From: Planctomycetales bacterium
GTDB taxonomy: Bacteria; Planctomycetota; Planctomycetia; Isosphaerales; Isosphaeraceae
Direction of reading: 5' to 3'
Length of the DNA: 64,000 nucleotides
Assembly (NCBI GenBank): GCA_027449865.1
Contig: DAIDKV010000061.1
Coordinates: forward strand, 1 to 64,000
Program-made: the position numbers and the translations under genes
Part shown: piece by piece, positions 16,527-25,888 of the stretch
How the letters are laid out: every line of letters begins with the position of its first letter
Position numbering within the stretch: position 1 is the stretch's first letter
Notes under the pieces: generated by a model
The model's input: only the letters and a program-made list of their open reading frames with translations
Told to the model about the DNA's origin: nothing
The model's database searches: none

Positions 16527-17057
16527 ATGGCGGACAGGGCCTATCTCTACTCGGACGATCGGCCCGACGCCTGGGACGCGCCGGAAGTGGGCTATTACGA
16601 CTCGCGCTGGACAATTCCGCTCGCCTGGTTCTTCTTCTTCAGGCCCGGCGATGTCCGCCTCATCGAGGTTGATTACGGCGGGGCGCGCTGGGAGGAGGTC
16701 CGGCTCTCCGCCGAGAAGGATCCTGCCCTGGAGGCGTTCGAACGCCGCAGGCCCCTCCTGCTCTCCGCCATCGACGGACGCCTGCCGGATGAGGCCGTCG
16801 AGGTGTTCCTGTCGAAGGTCGCCGGGAGTTTCGGGCGGTACCTGCTGATGGATCCGGACGAGGTGATCGGCGGGATCAACGGCGGCTTCGACGACGATCG
16901 GGGGCACGCCGGGCGGATCGCCCGAATCCTCGATGTCCTCGGGGACGGCTCATGCTCGGCCAGAGCGGTCCTCGAAGCGACCGGGCCGTATGTGAAGGAA
17001 CTCCCCCCCGATCCGGATCGGTGGGAGGTCTCGATCCTCGGCTACACTTACTGGTAG
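16527..17057 (+). CDS. hypothetical protein
   Basis: A 176-aa soluble-looking protein beginning 'MADRAYLYSDDRPDAWDAP', rich in Trp, Tyr and acidic residues, with 'GRYLLMDPDEVIGG' in the middle. I do not recognise the family and see no catalytic motif, signal peptide or membrane segment. Codon use matches the neighbours. It is followed by a convergent gap before the DUF1080 gene. Confidence 0.65.
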   Translation: MADRAYLYSDDRPDAWDAPEVGYYDSRWTIPLAWFFFFRPGDVRLIEVDYGGARWEEVRLSAEKDPALEAFERRRPLLLSAIDGRLPDEAVEVFLSKVAGSFGRYLLMDPDEVIGGINGGFDDDRGHAGRIARILDVLGDGSCSARAVLEATGPYVKELPPDPDRWEVSILGYTYW

Positions 17058-17150
17058 GACGCACCCGACGGCGGCCTCGCCGAATCCGCCCTCTTGCCGT
17101 TGTCTGCCTCCTCTCGCGCTTTCGCGATCCATTCGCTAATGCACACAGAG

Positions 17151-17178
17151 ACCACGAAAGCACGAGAGGGCGAAAAGG
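17151..17178. repeat. single arm of the CACGAA intergenic repeat
   Basis: The words 'accacgaaagcacgagag' and 'ggcgaaaagg' follow the 9-base CACGAANNN periodicity found in the hairpins at 45133, 52523, 53802 and 61078. No complementary arm is seen within the 17058-17242 gap, so this appears to be a half-copy. It sits between two convergent genes. Confidence 0.6.
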
Positions 17179-17242
17179 AGGGGTCGAGACGATCCATCGA
17201 CCTCTCTTCGACTCGATCGCGACGAGTCCATCCGGCGCCGTC

Positions 17243-18040
17243 TTACCTCGTGCGTCCCGACTCGGCTGGGAGCGACCGGATCTCGACGTCGCGATAAAAC
17301 AGTTCGGCCGCCTCGATCTCCAGCGCGATCCGACCGCGAGTCATCGGCGCCGGTGCGCCGGGCTTCTCCGGATCGACCAGCCGGACGGCCTTTCCACGGG
17401 CCACGACCTGGCCGTTGAGGATATGCGTCGTGGTCGCGCCCCGGGCGATCACCTCGACCGTGTTCCAGCCCTCGCGCTCGTGGTCGCCGGCCAGGTGCCG
17501 CAAATACGCGATCCCTCGGCCGCCCAGGACGTAGGAGGCTCCTCCCTGTTCCTCCGGCTGAAAGGTCGGCATCTTCTCGGATCGCGTCTTCGGATCGATC
17601 GTTGTGTCGAGTTGCATGCCGTACAGCGCGATCAGGTCGCCGACGTTTGTCCGCTCGATCTGAAACTGGAGTGCGCGCGGCCAGACCTTGTCCGGACCGG
17701 TGATGTGGTAATACAGGCCGGCGTCGCGCTTCATCTTGTATCGCGGCTCGAACTTTTTCGCGCCCCACCGATATTTCAGCCGGAAGTGATAATCGCCGTA
17801 CTCACGATCGGTGGAGATGTACCCCATCACAACCCGGCCGCCATCCTTTGCGTGCTTGTAAAGGTGGATCTGACCGTCCTCGATCGTGATAATCTTCTCG
17901 GGGTCGCTGTCCTTGCCGTGTTTTTCGAGGAAGGTGTACCAGCCGTCGAGATTCCGGCCGTTGAAGAGCGGGGTCCAGCTCTCGGACGGGGCCTGCCCGG
18001 CGACGACCAGGCCCAGGAAGGCGGCGGAGAGCGCGAGCAT
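17243..18040 (-). CDS. DUF1080 (3-keto-disaccharide hydrolase family) secreted protein
   Basis: A 265-aa protein with a short signal peptide ('LSAAFLGLVVAGQAPSES') followed by the DUF1080 landmark 'WTPLFNGRNLDGWYTF'. The jelly-roll core continues through 'ISTDREYGDYHFRLKYRWG' and 'DAGLYYHITG'. The fold is a concanavalin-like lectin/glucanase type. Some members hydrolyse 3-keto-glycosides, but the substrate here is unknown. The family is greatly expanded in planctomycetes. Stand-alone, 31 bases upstream of arfB's stop. Confidence 0.88.
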   Translation of the reverse strand: MLALSAAFLGLVVAGQAPSESWTPLFNGRNLDGWYTFLEKHGKDSDPEKIITIEDGQIHLYKHAKDGGRVVMGYISTDREYGDYHFRLKYRWGAKKFEPRYKMKRDAGLYYHITGPDKVWPRALQFQIERTNVGDLIALYGMQLDTTIDPKTRSEKMPTFQPEEQGGASYVLGGRGIAYLRHLAGDHEREGWNTVEVIARGATTTHILNGQVVARGKAVRLVDPEKPGAPAPMTRGRIALEIEAAELFYRDVEIRSLPAESGRTR

Positions 18041-18070
18041 CGAGATTTCTCCTGTTGAATCGGGTTGGGA

Positions 18071-18499
18071 TCAGTCCTCGCCGCCGGTCCGGGGCCCTCG
18101 GCGGCCCTGCTTGGTCTCGCCGCGTCGGCGCTTGCCCTCCAGCCGGCGCTCGCGCGAGGCGGCCGTCGGCCGGGTGGCGCGACGGGCCTTCGGCCGCTCG
18201 CAGGCGCGCTGGATCAGTTCGACGAGCCGGTCGATCGCGTCGCGACGGTTGGCCTCCTGGGTGCGCTCGGATCGGGCATGGATCGTCAGGAAGCCATCGT
18301 CGCCAAGGCGGCGGCCAGCCAGGCGGATCAGCCGGTCGCGAACGTCCGCCGGCAGCGAGGCCGAGCCCCGGACGTCGAACCGGAGCCGGACCGCCGTGGA
18401 AACCTTGTTCACGTTCTGCCCGCCCGGCCCCGAGGCGCGGATGAATTCCATCGCGATCTCGTCGTCAGGGATGGCGATCCGTTCGTTGATCTCGATCAT
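18071..18499 (-). CDS. arfB: ArfB/YaeJ-type peptidyl-tRNA hydrolase
   Basis: A 142-aa class-I release-factor-like rescue protein. The GGQ catalytic motif is intact in 'ASGPGGQNVNKVSTAV' and the C-terminal tail is rich in Arg/Lys ('RRLEGKRRRGETKQGRR'), as needed to enter the empty mRNA channel of stalled ribosomes. I start at ATG 18499 ('MIEINERIAIPDDE'), which fits the family length; the frame runs further upstream but is not family-like. Confidence 0.92.
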   Translation of the reverse strand: MIEINERIAIPDDEIAMEFIRASGPGGQNVNKVSTAVRLRFDVRGSASLPADVRDRLIRLAGRRLGDDGFLTIHARSERTQEANRRDAIDRLVELIQRACERPKARRATRPTAASRERRLEGKRRRGETKQGRRGPRTGGED

Positions 18500-18784
18500 G
18501 GGCTCACCGTCGGGGCGGGTCGGCGAATGGGACGGAGGGCGCGGGCCAGTCCGCCCGGTGCCCCGGACGATCCTAACCGATCCCGCGCCCCGGATCATCC
18601 CGACCTGGCGGCTCGACGGATTTTCAGACCCGTTCCGGAGGCAACCCGATGGATCGATCGTACATCGCCTCTCCGGGTGTAGAAGAATTATGAAAAAGTG
18701 TGTTAGCAATCATTCTTTGAATACGGGGTGGGATGTGCTGGCGAATTCTGTGCCTGGCCTGGTTCCAGGACTGGGGGTGCCATC

Positions 18785-20641
18785 TTACGGGGTTGCCTCG
18801 ACGGTTCTTCCTTCGAGGGCACGCCAGAACCGCCGGAGCGGCGGTAGGATGTCCGGCCCGAAGGACTGCCGGCCGTAGACGATCGCGGTGAAGTACCCAG
18901 CCAGTCGTGCCGCGTCCGGGCCGATCGCCACGCGAGCCTCGACAATCCGACCGGCAAACTCAACCGGCGTCTCGTTTGGCGAGCGTGCAAGGGCGTTTTC
19001 ATAAGACCAGGCTTCGAGAGCCTCGAAGCTGTAGATCACCAGGTCTTCGGGCGAGACCTGGCGATCCATGCCGATGTCGAACGGGTTCGCGTAAGAAGAA
19101 AAGGGTCGGGGCGGCGCCTCGGGCTCCATCTTGTCGGCCTGTTCGTCCTCTTTGCGTCGCCGTGTCCACCCAAACCCGAACCCGCCGAGGATCGATGCCA
19201 GGATGGCGCGTAGGACCGCGACCAGGTCGCGCCAGTACCAGATCACTCCGACGATCACGATCAAAATGCCGACGATCATTATCGGCACCTGCAAAAAACC
19301 GAGCGGTGGGATTGGAAGATTCGGCAGGCTCGGCATCCGGGCGGGGGGAGTCGACGAACCCGGCTCGCTACCGGTCGGCTTCGGCTCGGCGGAGGAACCT
19401 TTGCCGGCGTTCTGATCCTTCGCCTCGGACGAGGTTTCTTGTCCCTTACCGCCCTGGTTTGAGCGGTCCGACTTGGCACCGCTCTTGCCCTCCCGGCCAC
19501 CCTTCGCCGCGCCGGTTTTTCCCTGAGCCTGCCCGGATTTCGCCTCGCCCTTGCCGCCCGCGCCGCCCTCTCGACCGTCGCCGTGGACCTGTTGCTTCGC
19601 GCCGGCGTCGTTCTGCCGGCCCGAGCCCCTGGCCTGGCCCGGCGACTTCTCGCTTCCGTCTGATTTCGCCGCCGCCTTGCCCTCGCTCTGGGCGCCCTCG
19701 CCCTGCGCGCCGCTATCCTTCAGGACGGCGTATTTCGAGGCGTGAAGGCCGCTCGCCCCGCGCGCGGAGTTCCCCTGACGCACCGAGGCCAGCGGGATTG
19801 GCAGCAACGCGGCGACGGCCGTGAGGCCGGCGATCATCAGGGCGCCCGTGGTCAGCCAGGTCGCGGTCATCGCGGCCGGCATCCTGAGTTTCCGACGCCG
19901 GAGATAGCGTCTCAGGTTCAGGAAGCTGGTCGCCAGCAACAGTCCCATCCCGCTACCGATGTACGCGAGGAAATAAATAAACGTCCACCCGAGGCGATCC
20001 TCCGCGACTCCAGGCGCCAGCCATTGCCCGAGTGCATATACCGGCAGCGAGCCGACCGTAAAGTAAATCAGCCAGACCCCCGGCGCATGGGGGCGCCGGG
20101 CCTCGTCCGGCTCGCGGGCCCAGAACTTCCACGAGGGACGATCGGGCATGAGGGTCGAGCTCATCGAATCGGGATCGGGATCGGGCTCGAAATCCGGGCC
20201 GGTCTCATCCTTGTCATCAAGAATGGCCGCTGTGTCGAGTCCGCTCTGCTGGAGCAGGCCGACACCGGCATCCTGATCCTCATCGATGAGGGTGCAATCA
20301 AAGGTGAGCTTGTGTGTGGCCCACCAGACGAAGCCCATCACGAGGAGCAGAACCGGCTGAAACCCGCTCAGCACGGTCCCAACCAGCGCGACGGCCCCGC
20401 CGAGCGCCGCGCCATAGCCCCTGGCGAGTTCGCCGCCGATCTGCATGCTGATTCGGGTGATGAGAACGATCCCAAAAACAAACCAGAAAAGGATCCAGCG
20501 CAGGCGGTCGACGGCCTCGCCCTGATACCAGGTATCGAGGAGGAAGAACATGAGGCTGCCGACCATCACCATAATGAGCGCTGGCTCGATCGCGGCCACG
20601 AGGTAATCGACCAGCGTGCCTCGGGAACGATTGCGGGCCAT
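18785..20641 (-). CDS. membrane protein with DUF4129-like C-terminal domain
   Basis: A 618-aa protein. It has a set of about four N-terminal membrane segments, an acidic cytoplasmic loop, two more pairs of membrane segments, then about 120 residues of low-complexity Gly/Lys/Ser/Glu/Gln sequence. A further segment ('FLQVPIMIVGILIVIVGVIW') leads to a C-terminal DUF4129-like helical domain ('ETPVEFAGRIVEARVAIG'). The start is ATG 20641; a TTG at 20665 would overlap the DUF58 stop. It is third in the MoxR-DUF58-DUF4129 operon. The system's substrate is unknown; related operons include transglutaminase-like proteins, absent here. Confidence 0.8.
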   Translation of the reverse strand: MARNRSRGTLVDYLVAAIEPALIMVMVGSLMFFLLDTWYQGEAVDRLRWILFWFVFGIVLITRISMQIGGELARGYGAALGGAVALVGTVLSGFQPVLLLVMGFVWWATHKLTFDCTLIDEDQDAGVGLLQQSGLDTAAILDDKDETGPDFEPDPDPDSMSSTLMPDRPSWKFWAREPDEARRPHAPGVWLIYFTVGSLPVYALGQWLAPGVAEDRLGWTFIYFLAYIGSGMGLLLATSFLNLRRYLRRRKLRMPAAMTATWLTTGALMIAGLTAVAALLPIPLASVRQGNSARGASGLHASKYAVLKDSGAQGEGAQSEGKAAAKSDGSEKSPGQARGSGRQNDAGAKQQVHGDGREGGAGGKGEAKSGQAQGKTGAAKGGREGKSGAKSDRSNQGGKGQETSSEAKDQNAGKGSSAEPKPTGSEPGSSTPPARMPSLPNLPIPPLGFLQVPIMIVGILIVIVGVIWYWRDLVAVLRAILASILGGFGFGWTRRRKEDEQADKMEPEAPPRPFSSYANPFDIGMDRQVSPEDLVIYSFEALEAWSYENALARSPNETPVEFAGRIVEARVAIGPDAARLAGYFTAIVYGRQSFGPDILPPLRRFWRALEGRTVEATP

Positions 20642-20661
20642 CGCATGCGGCTCCGAGAATC

Positions 20662-21987
20662 TCAAAGGGGCGAAACGAGCGAGAGCTCGCAGAACCGATA
20701 GAGTTCTTCCTCATCGGAGAGGGCCCGGACGGGGATGCCCTCGGCGATGAGTGGGCTGGCGGAGTCGATGCGTTCGACCTCATCGAAGGCGAGCAGCACC
20801 GCGCTGACGGCGAAGCCCTGTCGCCGGAGTCGTCCGAGCGAGACGGCCGCCTCGGGGGTCACGTTCGCCAGCACGGCGACGACGGTGGCGTCGCGTGGCA
20901 GCCTCGGCTCGGCCTCGATCAAGAGATGGTCGAAGGACAGACCGTCACTCAGTTCGACGCGTGCCAGTGTCTCTCGGATGCGGGCAAAGACCTCGGTTCC
21001 GCGTCCGTGAGGAACGACCAGCGGACGGAGCCGGTCGTCGTTTTCTCGCATCGAGGCACGCCGTCGTACGGCGTCTCTCCCGGCCCGGCCGGCGTCGTGC
21101 CGGGCGATCTGGTCGCGGCGTCGGATGCGGTCGGCGGCGTCTCGGCCGTTGGTGATCAATCCGACAGGCTGTCCCATCAGCGCGACGGCGTTTGCCAGCG
21201 CCACCGCGGCGGTGACAGCCAGTTCCGAGCGCCCCGGCTCGTTCCGCGCGGGATAGCTTTCGCGGTGAAAATCCAGGACGATCGAGGCGCCGGCGATGGT
21301 CGATGCATCGTAAACCTTGCTGTGCAAAACGCCCGTCCGGGCGGTCGCGCGCCAGTGAATTCGGTTCAGCGAATCGCCTGGCTGATACGCTCGGACGCCC
21401 GAGATCCGCGTCGGATCCTCGAACAATCGATGAGTCAGCCGGATCTCGCCGATTGGACGTCGCGAGGCGATGTCGTAGCCCGGCAGCGGGACGACCTTCG
21501 GATAGACGATAATATAAACAGGATCCGTAACGACCCGAAACCGCCGATGCAGACCGAAGAGGTCACCTGTTTCAAGGACCATCGGCCCGACCTGGTAATA
21601 GCCTCGCATCGCAAAGTGGAGTTGATAATTCAGCGTCTTTCGCCCGAATGGGCGGAGCATCGCGACGGCGATCCGGCTTCCCTTGACCTCGATCCTCGGC
21701 GGCCGGGAGACGATCGCGCCTCGGGGTAACATGTCCTCGACGAGCGCCCAGGCGATCGGAATCCCGCCTCGGTTCTCGATCGTGACGACAACCGCGATCG
21801 TCTGCCCAACCTCGGCCTCGACGCGGTTGCACTCGCGAGAAACCTCAAGGTTCTCAATCCAGGCCCGGCTGAGGAACCGGCTGACGAGCATCAGGCCCAG
21901 AATCGCCAGCATCGCGCAGGCGATCAGCGCGAGGTCGAGCACGACCGCGAGGAGAAGGATGCCGACAATGACAACGAACCATCGCAT
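20662..21987 (-). CDS. DUF58 domain protein
   Basis: A 441-aa protein with an N-terminal membrane hairpin and a beta-rich region. The DUF58 signature follows ('GDSLNRIHWRATARTGVLHSK' begins near residue 207; quoted in part as 'IHWRATARTG'), then a von Willebrand-A-like fold ('IVLDFHRESYPARNE'). DUF58 proteins are encoded next to MoxR ATPases and are thought to be their clients or adaptors. Its ATG overlaps the MoxR stop by one base (TGATG), implying coupled translation. Confidence 0.9.
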   Translation of the reverse strand: MRWFVVIVGILLLAVVLDLALIACAMLAILGLMLVSRFLSRAWIENLEVSRECNRVEAEVGQTIAVVVTIENRGGIPIAWALVEDMLPRGAIVSRPPRIEVKGSRIAVAMLRPFGRKTLNYQLHFAMRGYYQVGPMVLETGDLFGLHRRFRVVTDPVYIIVYPKVVPLPGYDIASRRPIGEIRLTHRLFEDPTRISGVRAYQPGDSLNRIHWRATARTGVLHSKVYDASTIAGASIVLDFHRESYPARNEPGRSELAVTAAVALANAVALMGQPVGLITNGRDAADRIRRRDQIARHDAGRAGRDAVRRRASMRENDDRLRPLVVPHGRGTEVFARIRETLARVELSDGLSFDHLLIEAEPRLPRDATVVAVLANVTPEAAVSLGRLRRQGFAVSAVLLAFDEVERIDSASPLIAEGIPVRALSDEEELYRFCELSLVSPL

Positions 21988-22940
21988 CAGGCCAGAACCC
22001 TCGCGCCGGTCGGCACGGCGACCATCTCCAGCAGTTCTTCGATCACCTGCCTGGTCGTGACCTTCCGAAGCCGGCTCTCGGGCCTGAGGATCAGACGATG
22101 GCCGAGCACGGCGTGCGCCATTCGCTTGACCTCATCCGGCGTGACATAGCCTTGCCCTCGAATCGCCGCCATCGCCTGCGACGACCGATAGAGCGCCAGC
22201 GAGGCCCTCGGGCTGCCGCCGAGTAAAACATCGGGATGTTCTCGACTCTTCCGGATGATCTCGACGATATAGCGATTCACCTTTTCATCGACGCGAACTG
22301 TCCGGACCTCCTGCTGACACCGAAGGATATCTTCGGCCGTGACGACGGCCTGCAATTCCTCGATCGGGTGCCGGAGCTGGAGCCGGGCGAGCATCGCCGC
22401 CTCCTCCTCGGCCGAGGGATATCCCAGACTCAACCGAACGAGGAACCGGTCGAGCTGTGCCTCGGGGAGCGGAAACGTCCCTTCATGATCGACGGGATTC
22501 TGCGTCGCGATGACGAGAAACGGCGGCCGAAGGTCGTAGGTCGTTCCATCGACCGAGACCCGACGTTCGGCCATCGCCTCCAGCAGTGCGGCCTGAGTGC
22601 GCGGCGTGGCGCGGTTGATCTCATCCGCGAGGAAGATCTGCGAAAAGATCGGACCGGGCCGGAACACAAACTCGGTTGTTTTGGGGTTGAAGATCGAGGC
22701 TCCGGTGATATCGGTCGGGAGCAGGTCGGGCGTGCATTGCACCCGCTTGAAGACCGCCCCGACACTACTCGCCAGCGCCCGCGCCAGCATCGTCTTGGCG
22801 ACGCCTGGGACGTCCTCGAGCAGGATATGCCCCTCGGAAAAGTAGGCGACGAGCGCCAGGACGATCTCCGACCGCTTGCCGATAATCACCTTTTCGACGT
22901 TGCCGAGAATCCGCTTTCCGACCGTCGTGACTTCCGCCAT
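21987..22940 (-). CDS. MoxR family AAA+ ATPase
   Basis: A 317-aa AAA+ ATPase. Walker A is in 'LLEDVPGVAKTMLARALA', Walker B in 'IFLADEINRATPRTQAALLE', with sensor 1 in 'FLVIATQNPVDHEG' and the MoxR-typical 'LPEAQLDRFLVRL'. MoxR proteins are chaperone-like ATPases that help assemble or activate partner VWA/DUF58 proteins. ATG 22940 gives the standard N-terminus; the frame is open upstream but not family-like. First gene of the operon with DUF58 and DUF4129. Confidence 0.93.
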   Translation of the reverse strand: MAEVTTVGKRILGNVEKVIIGKRSEIVLALVAYFSEGHILLEDVPGVAKTMLARALASSVGAVFKRVQCTPDLLPTDITGASIFNPKTTEFVFRPGPIFSQIFLADEINRATPRTQAALLEAMAERRVSVDGTTYDLRPPFLVIATQNPVDHEGTFPLPEAQLDRFLVRLSLGYPSAEEEAAMLARLQLRHPIEELQAVVTAEDILRCQQEVRTVRVDEKVNRYIVEIIRKSREHPDVLLGGSPRASLALYRSSQAMAAIRGQGYVTPDEVKRMAHAVLGHRLILRPESRLRKVTTRQVIEELLEMVAVPTGARVLA

Positions 22941-23358
22941 CGCCCGCCCCCGAAGATGTCTGCCCGCCCGCCGCCCTCGCCAGGCCCGGACATCCAACTT
23001 ACGCATTCCCCTGGCGATTGCAACGGGGTATGTCGGACAAAAGTCGGAATCACGGATCGCCGTTGCGAGAAAACGAGAGCGTCCGCGACCGCGATCATGA
23101 CAGGGGCGAGCTTCATGTGACTTCGTCCGGGTCGGAAGCCGGGGATTTCTCCTACAAGGGCGAACTCTCTCATTCCCACATCCGCCGAGGTTTCTCGCCG
23201 TGTTCCTCAAACCGGGCCTTCTCCCAATCTCGACGTTCCCGGCGCTCGGCGTTCCCTCGCCGCTTGTGTTCGCGCTTCGGCCGGTTACGATGAAACGCCA
23301 GGTCGGCGCCGGATCGGCCCCGCGCCGCGATGTCACCCGGAGCGGAGTTCCGACCGCA
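22941..23358. other. divergent intergenic region
   Basis: This stretch separates the leftward moxR operon from the rightward esterase gene and should hold both promoters. Frames here are open on both strands but show no family-like sequence. I could not fix a -35/-10 pair with confidence. Confidence 0.4.
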
Positions 23359-25812
23359 ATGCCACCGTCCCATTCCTCCCCCCGATTCCTCGGATGGATC
23401 GCAACGCACGCGATCCTCCTCGCCCTGACAACAACCACCCACGCCGCCGAGCCGGTCACCTCGGTCATCTACCCGGCCAGCGACTTCCCCGCGCTCGCGA
23501 ATGGCGTCACCACTGGCCTTGTGGGCGAGGCGACCGTCTCTGTCTGGGCACCCTCGCGCGACGACTGGAGCCTGACCACCGAAGGCGAGACGATCACCCT
23601 CAAGCTCCAGCATCGCCCCGGCGACACCGTCCCTCGATGGCACGATATCGGCACGGCGAAGATCGCCCACGATCGTCGGCTCAAAATCGTCGTCGTTGGT
23701 CCCGAGGAGAAATCGCCGCCGGAGAAAACCGCCGCGAAGAAAAAAGCCAGATCCAGGCCCGCCCCGCGACCCGTCCCCGCGATCCTGCGGCTCAGCACTC
23801 AAAAATCGATAATGCCGAGCCTTGACCTCCTTCGCGGCCGGATCGACACGATCGAGGCTTCACCGGATCGACGCCGAGGCGAGGTCCGGACAAACCAGCA
23901 GGGGGCCGAGTTTGAGGCCCCGTCCACCGCCGAGGCCTGGCTCGATCGCCGGACGCATCTCCGCGACCAGTTGCTGGTCACGCTCGGCCTCTGGCCGATC
24001 TTCCCGAAGGCACCCCTGAAGCCCCGGGTCTTCGGCAAGCTTCATCGCGACGGCTACACCATCGAGAAGATCGTTCTGGAAACGTTCCCCGGCTTCACAC
24101 TGAGCGGCAATCTGTATCGACCCGAAACCGCCTCCGGCAAGATCCCCGGTATCCTCTGCCCACACGGCCACTGGGAAGATGGTCGGCTCAATCCCGAGGT
24201 CCAGCAGCGCTGCATTCGATGGGCAAAGCTCGGCTGCGCCGTCTTCATGTACGACATGGTCGGCTACAACGACAGCAAACCGTTTACGCATGAATTTCTG
24301 AACGACCGCCTCCGCCACTGGGGTCTCAGTTTGCCGACGCTCCAGACCTGGAACAGCATCCGGGCGCTCGACTGGCTGACCTCGCTTCCGGACGTCGATG
24401 TCACCCGGATCGGCTGCACGGGCGAGTCGGGCGGTGGCACACAGACCTTCCTTTTGACCGCGCTCGACGACCGGATCAAGTTCTCCGCGCCCGTGGTCAT
24501 GGTTTCCGACAGCTTCCAGGGCGGCTGCGTTTGCGAGAACGCCGCCGGCCTTCGGATCGGCACCGACAACGTCGAATTCGCCGCGATGTGCGCCCCACGC
24601 CCGCTCTTCATGGTCGGGGCCTCCGGCGACTGGACGAAGCTCACGATGGAGCGGGCTTACCCGGCGATCCGGGGCGTCTATTCGCTGATCGGCTCCACGA
24701 ACCGCGTCGGCGCGCAGGTCTTCGACTTCCCGCACAACTACAACCAGACGAGCCGAAATGCCGTCTACGCGGCGATGGGGCGATGGCTGCTCGGCATCGA
24801 CGAGCCCGAGAAAACCCGCGAAGGGAAGCAGCAGCCCGAGAAGCCCGAAGACCTCCTGACCTTCGGCCCGAACCACCCCGCACCGATGGACCGGAAGACG
24901 CCCGAACAACTCGAATCGTACCTGATCGAGACCCGACGCCGCCAGCTCGACGCGATCGCTCCAACCTCCGACGAATCGCGATGGGAAGCCGGCCGTCGGA
25001 TCCTGAAAACCGCGCTGGCGATACGGACGGGGATCGTCGATCCGCCATATTCCTCGATCGAGTCGCGTGCGATCCGTCGGATCGCGCGAGAGGGCTACCA
25101 GGTCCTGCACGCCGAGCTCGACCGCGAGAAGTCGAGCGAGGCGATTCCGATCGTCCGGCTGATCCCCGCGCGATCGTCGGGGCGGCTCACGGTGATTGTC
25201 CACCCGTCGGGCAAGGCCGGCCTCGCCTCGGGCGACGGCGAGCCGACGAAGCTGGTCCGATCGCTCCTGGCGATGGGCGAACAGGTGGTCGGGCTGGACC
25301 CGCTCTTCGTCGGCGAATCCATCGACCCGCGCGACCCGATCGCACACCGTCCCGAAACCGTCCATTCCGAGACCTACAACCCATCAACAACCGCCGACCA
25401 AATGCAGGACCTGGCGACGGTGCTGACCTGGTGCCGATCGCAGGAAGACGTGCGAGAGTTGAGCCTGGTGGCGCTTGGGGAATCGGGCTATCAGGTGATG
25501 CTGGCGCGTCCGATGTTGCCCGGCCTGGCCCGGACGGCGATCGAGCTCCCGCCCCCACCGACCGGGAGCCACGCGGACGCCTGGCCGTCGACGATCGACC
25601 TTCCCGGTCGCGAGCAATCGGCCGGACTCCGTGGTTCGGCGGCCCTCTCGGCGCCCGAGCCGCTCTGGATCTTTGGCCGTGTCGACGCGATCGATCCGAC
25701 CTGGGCCCGCGCCTCATACGAGAAGGCGGGATCGCCGTCGATGCTGGTCCTCGACGAGCAGGCGCCGACCCCCGAGGCCCTCGCGCGATGGATCGACCGC
25801 GGGACCAATTGA
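23359..25812 (+). CDS. secreted alpha/beta-hydrolase (acetyl xylan esterase-like)
   Basis: An 817-aa exported protein with a signal peptide ('ATHAILLALTTTTHAAEP'). An N-terminal beta-rich part and a Lys/Pro-rich linker precede an alpha/beta-hydrolase domain with the nucleophile elbow 'IGCTGESGGGTQTFLL' and an oxyanion-side segment 'GILCPHGHWEDGR'. The C-terminal third is a second, degenerate hydrolase-like domain ('LSLVALGESGYQVMLA'). Related planctomycete proteins are annotated as acetyl xylan esterases; actual substrates are unknown. ATG 23359 gives the best signal peptide; earlier in-frame starts exist. Confidence 0.8.
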   Translation: MPPSHSSPRFLGWIATHAILLALTTTTHAAEPVTSVIYPASDFPALANGVTTGLVGEATVSVWAPSRDDWSLTTEGETITLKLQHRPGDTVPRWHDIGTAKIAHDRRLKIVVVGPEEKSPPEKTAAKKKARSRPAPRPVPAILRLSTQKSIMPSLDLLRGRIDTIEASPDRRRGEVRTNQQGAEFEAPSTAEAWLDRRTHLRDQLLVTLGLWPIFPKAPLKPRVFGKLHRDGYTIEKIVLETFPGFTLSGNLYRPETASGKIPGILCPHGHWEDGRLNPEVQQRCIRWAKLGCAVFMYDMVGYNDSKPFTHEFLNDRLRHWGLSLPTLQTWNSIRALDWLTSLPDVDVTRIGCTGESGGGTQTFLLTALDDRIKFSAPVVMVSDSFQGGCVCENAAGLRIGTDNVEFAAMCAPRPLFMVGASGDWTKLTMERAYPAIRGVYSLIGSTNRVGAQVFDFPHNYNQTSRNAVYAAMGRWLLGIDEPEKTREGKQQPEKPEDLLTFGPNHPAPMDRKTPEQLESYLIETRRRQLDAIAPTSDESRWEAGRRILKTALAIRTGIVDPPYSSIESRAIRRIAREGYQVLHAELDREKSSEAIPIVRLIPARSSGRLTVIVHPSGKAGLASGDGEPTKLVRSLLAMGEQVVGLDPLFVGESIDPRDPIAHRPETVHSETYNPSTTADQMQDLATVLTWCRSQEDVRELSLVALGESGYQVMLARPMLPGLARTAIELPPPPTGSHADAWPSTIDLPGREQSAGLRGSAALSAPEPLWIFGRVDAIDPTWARASYEKAGSPSMLVLDEQAPTPEALARWIDRGTN

Positions 25813-25888
25813 GCCGGCATCGAGCCCGTGCCCATCCACTTCTGCCGGATGCGGCAGGGGGATGACTGTGATTCTCGCGGTTGGTGTT

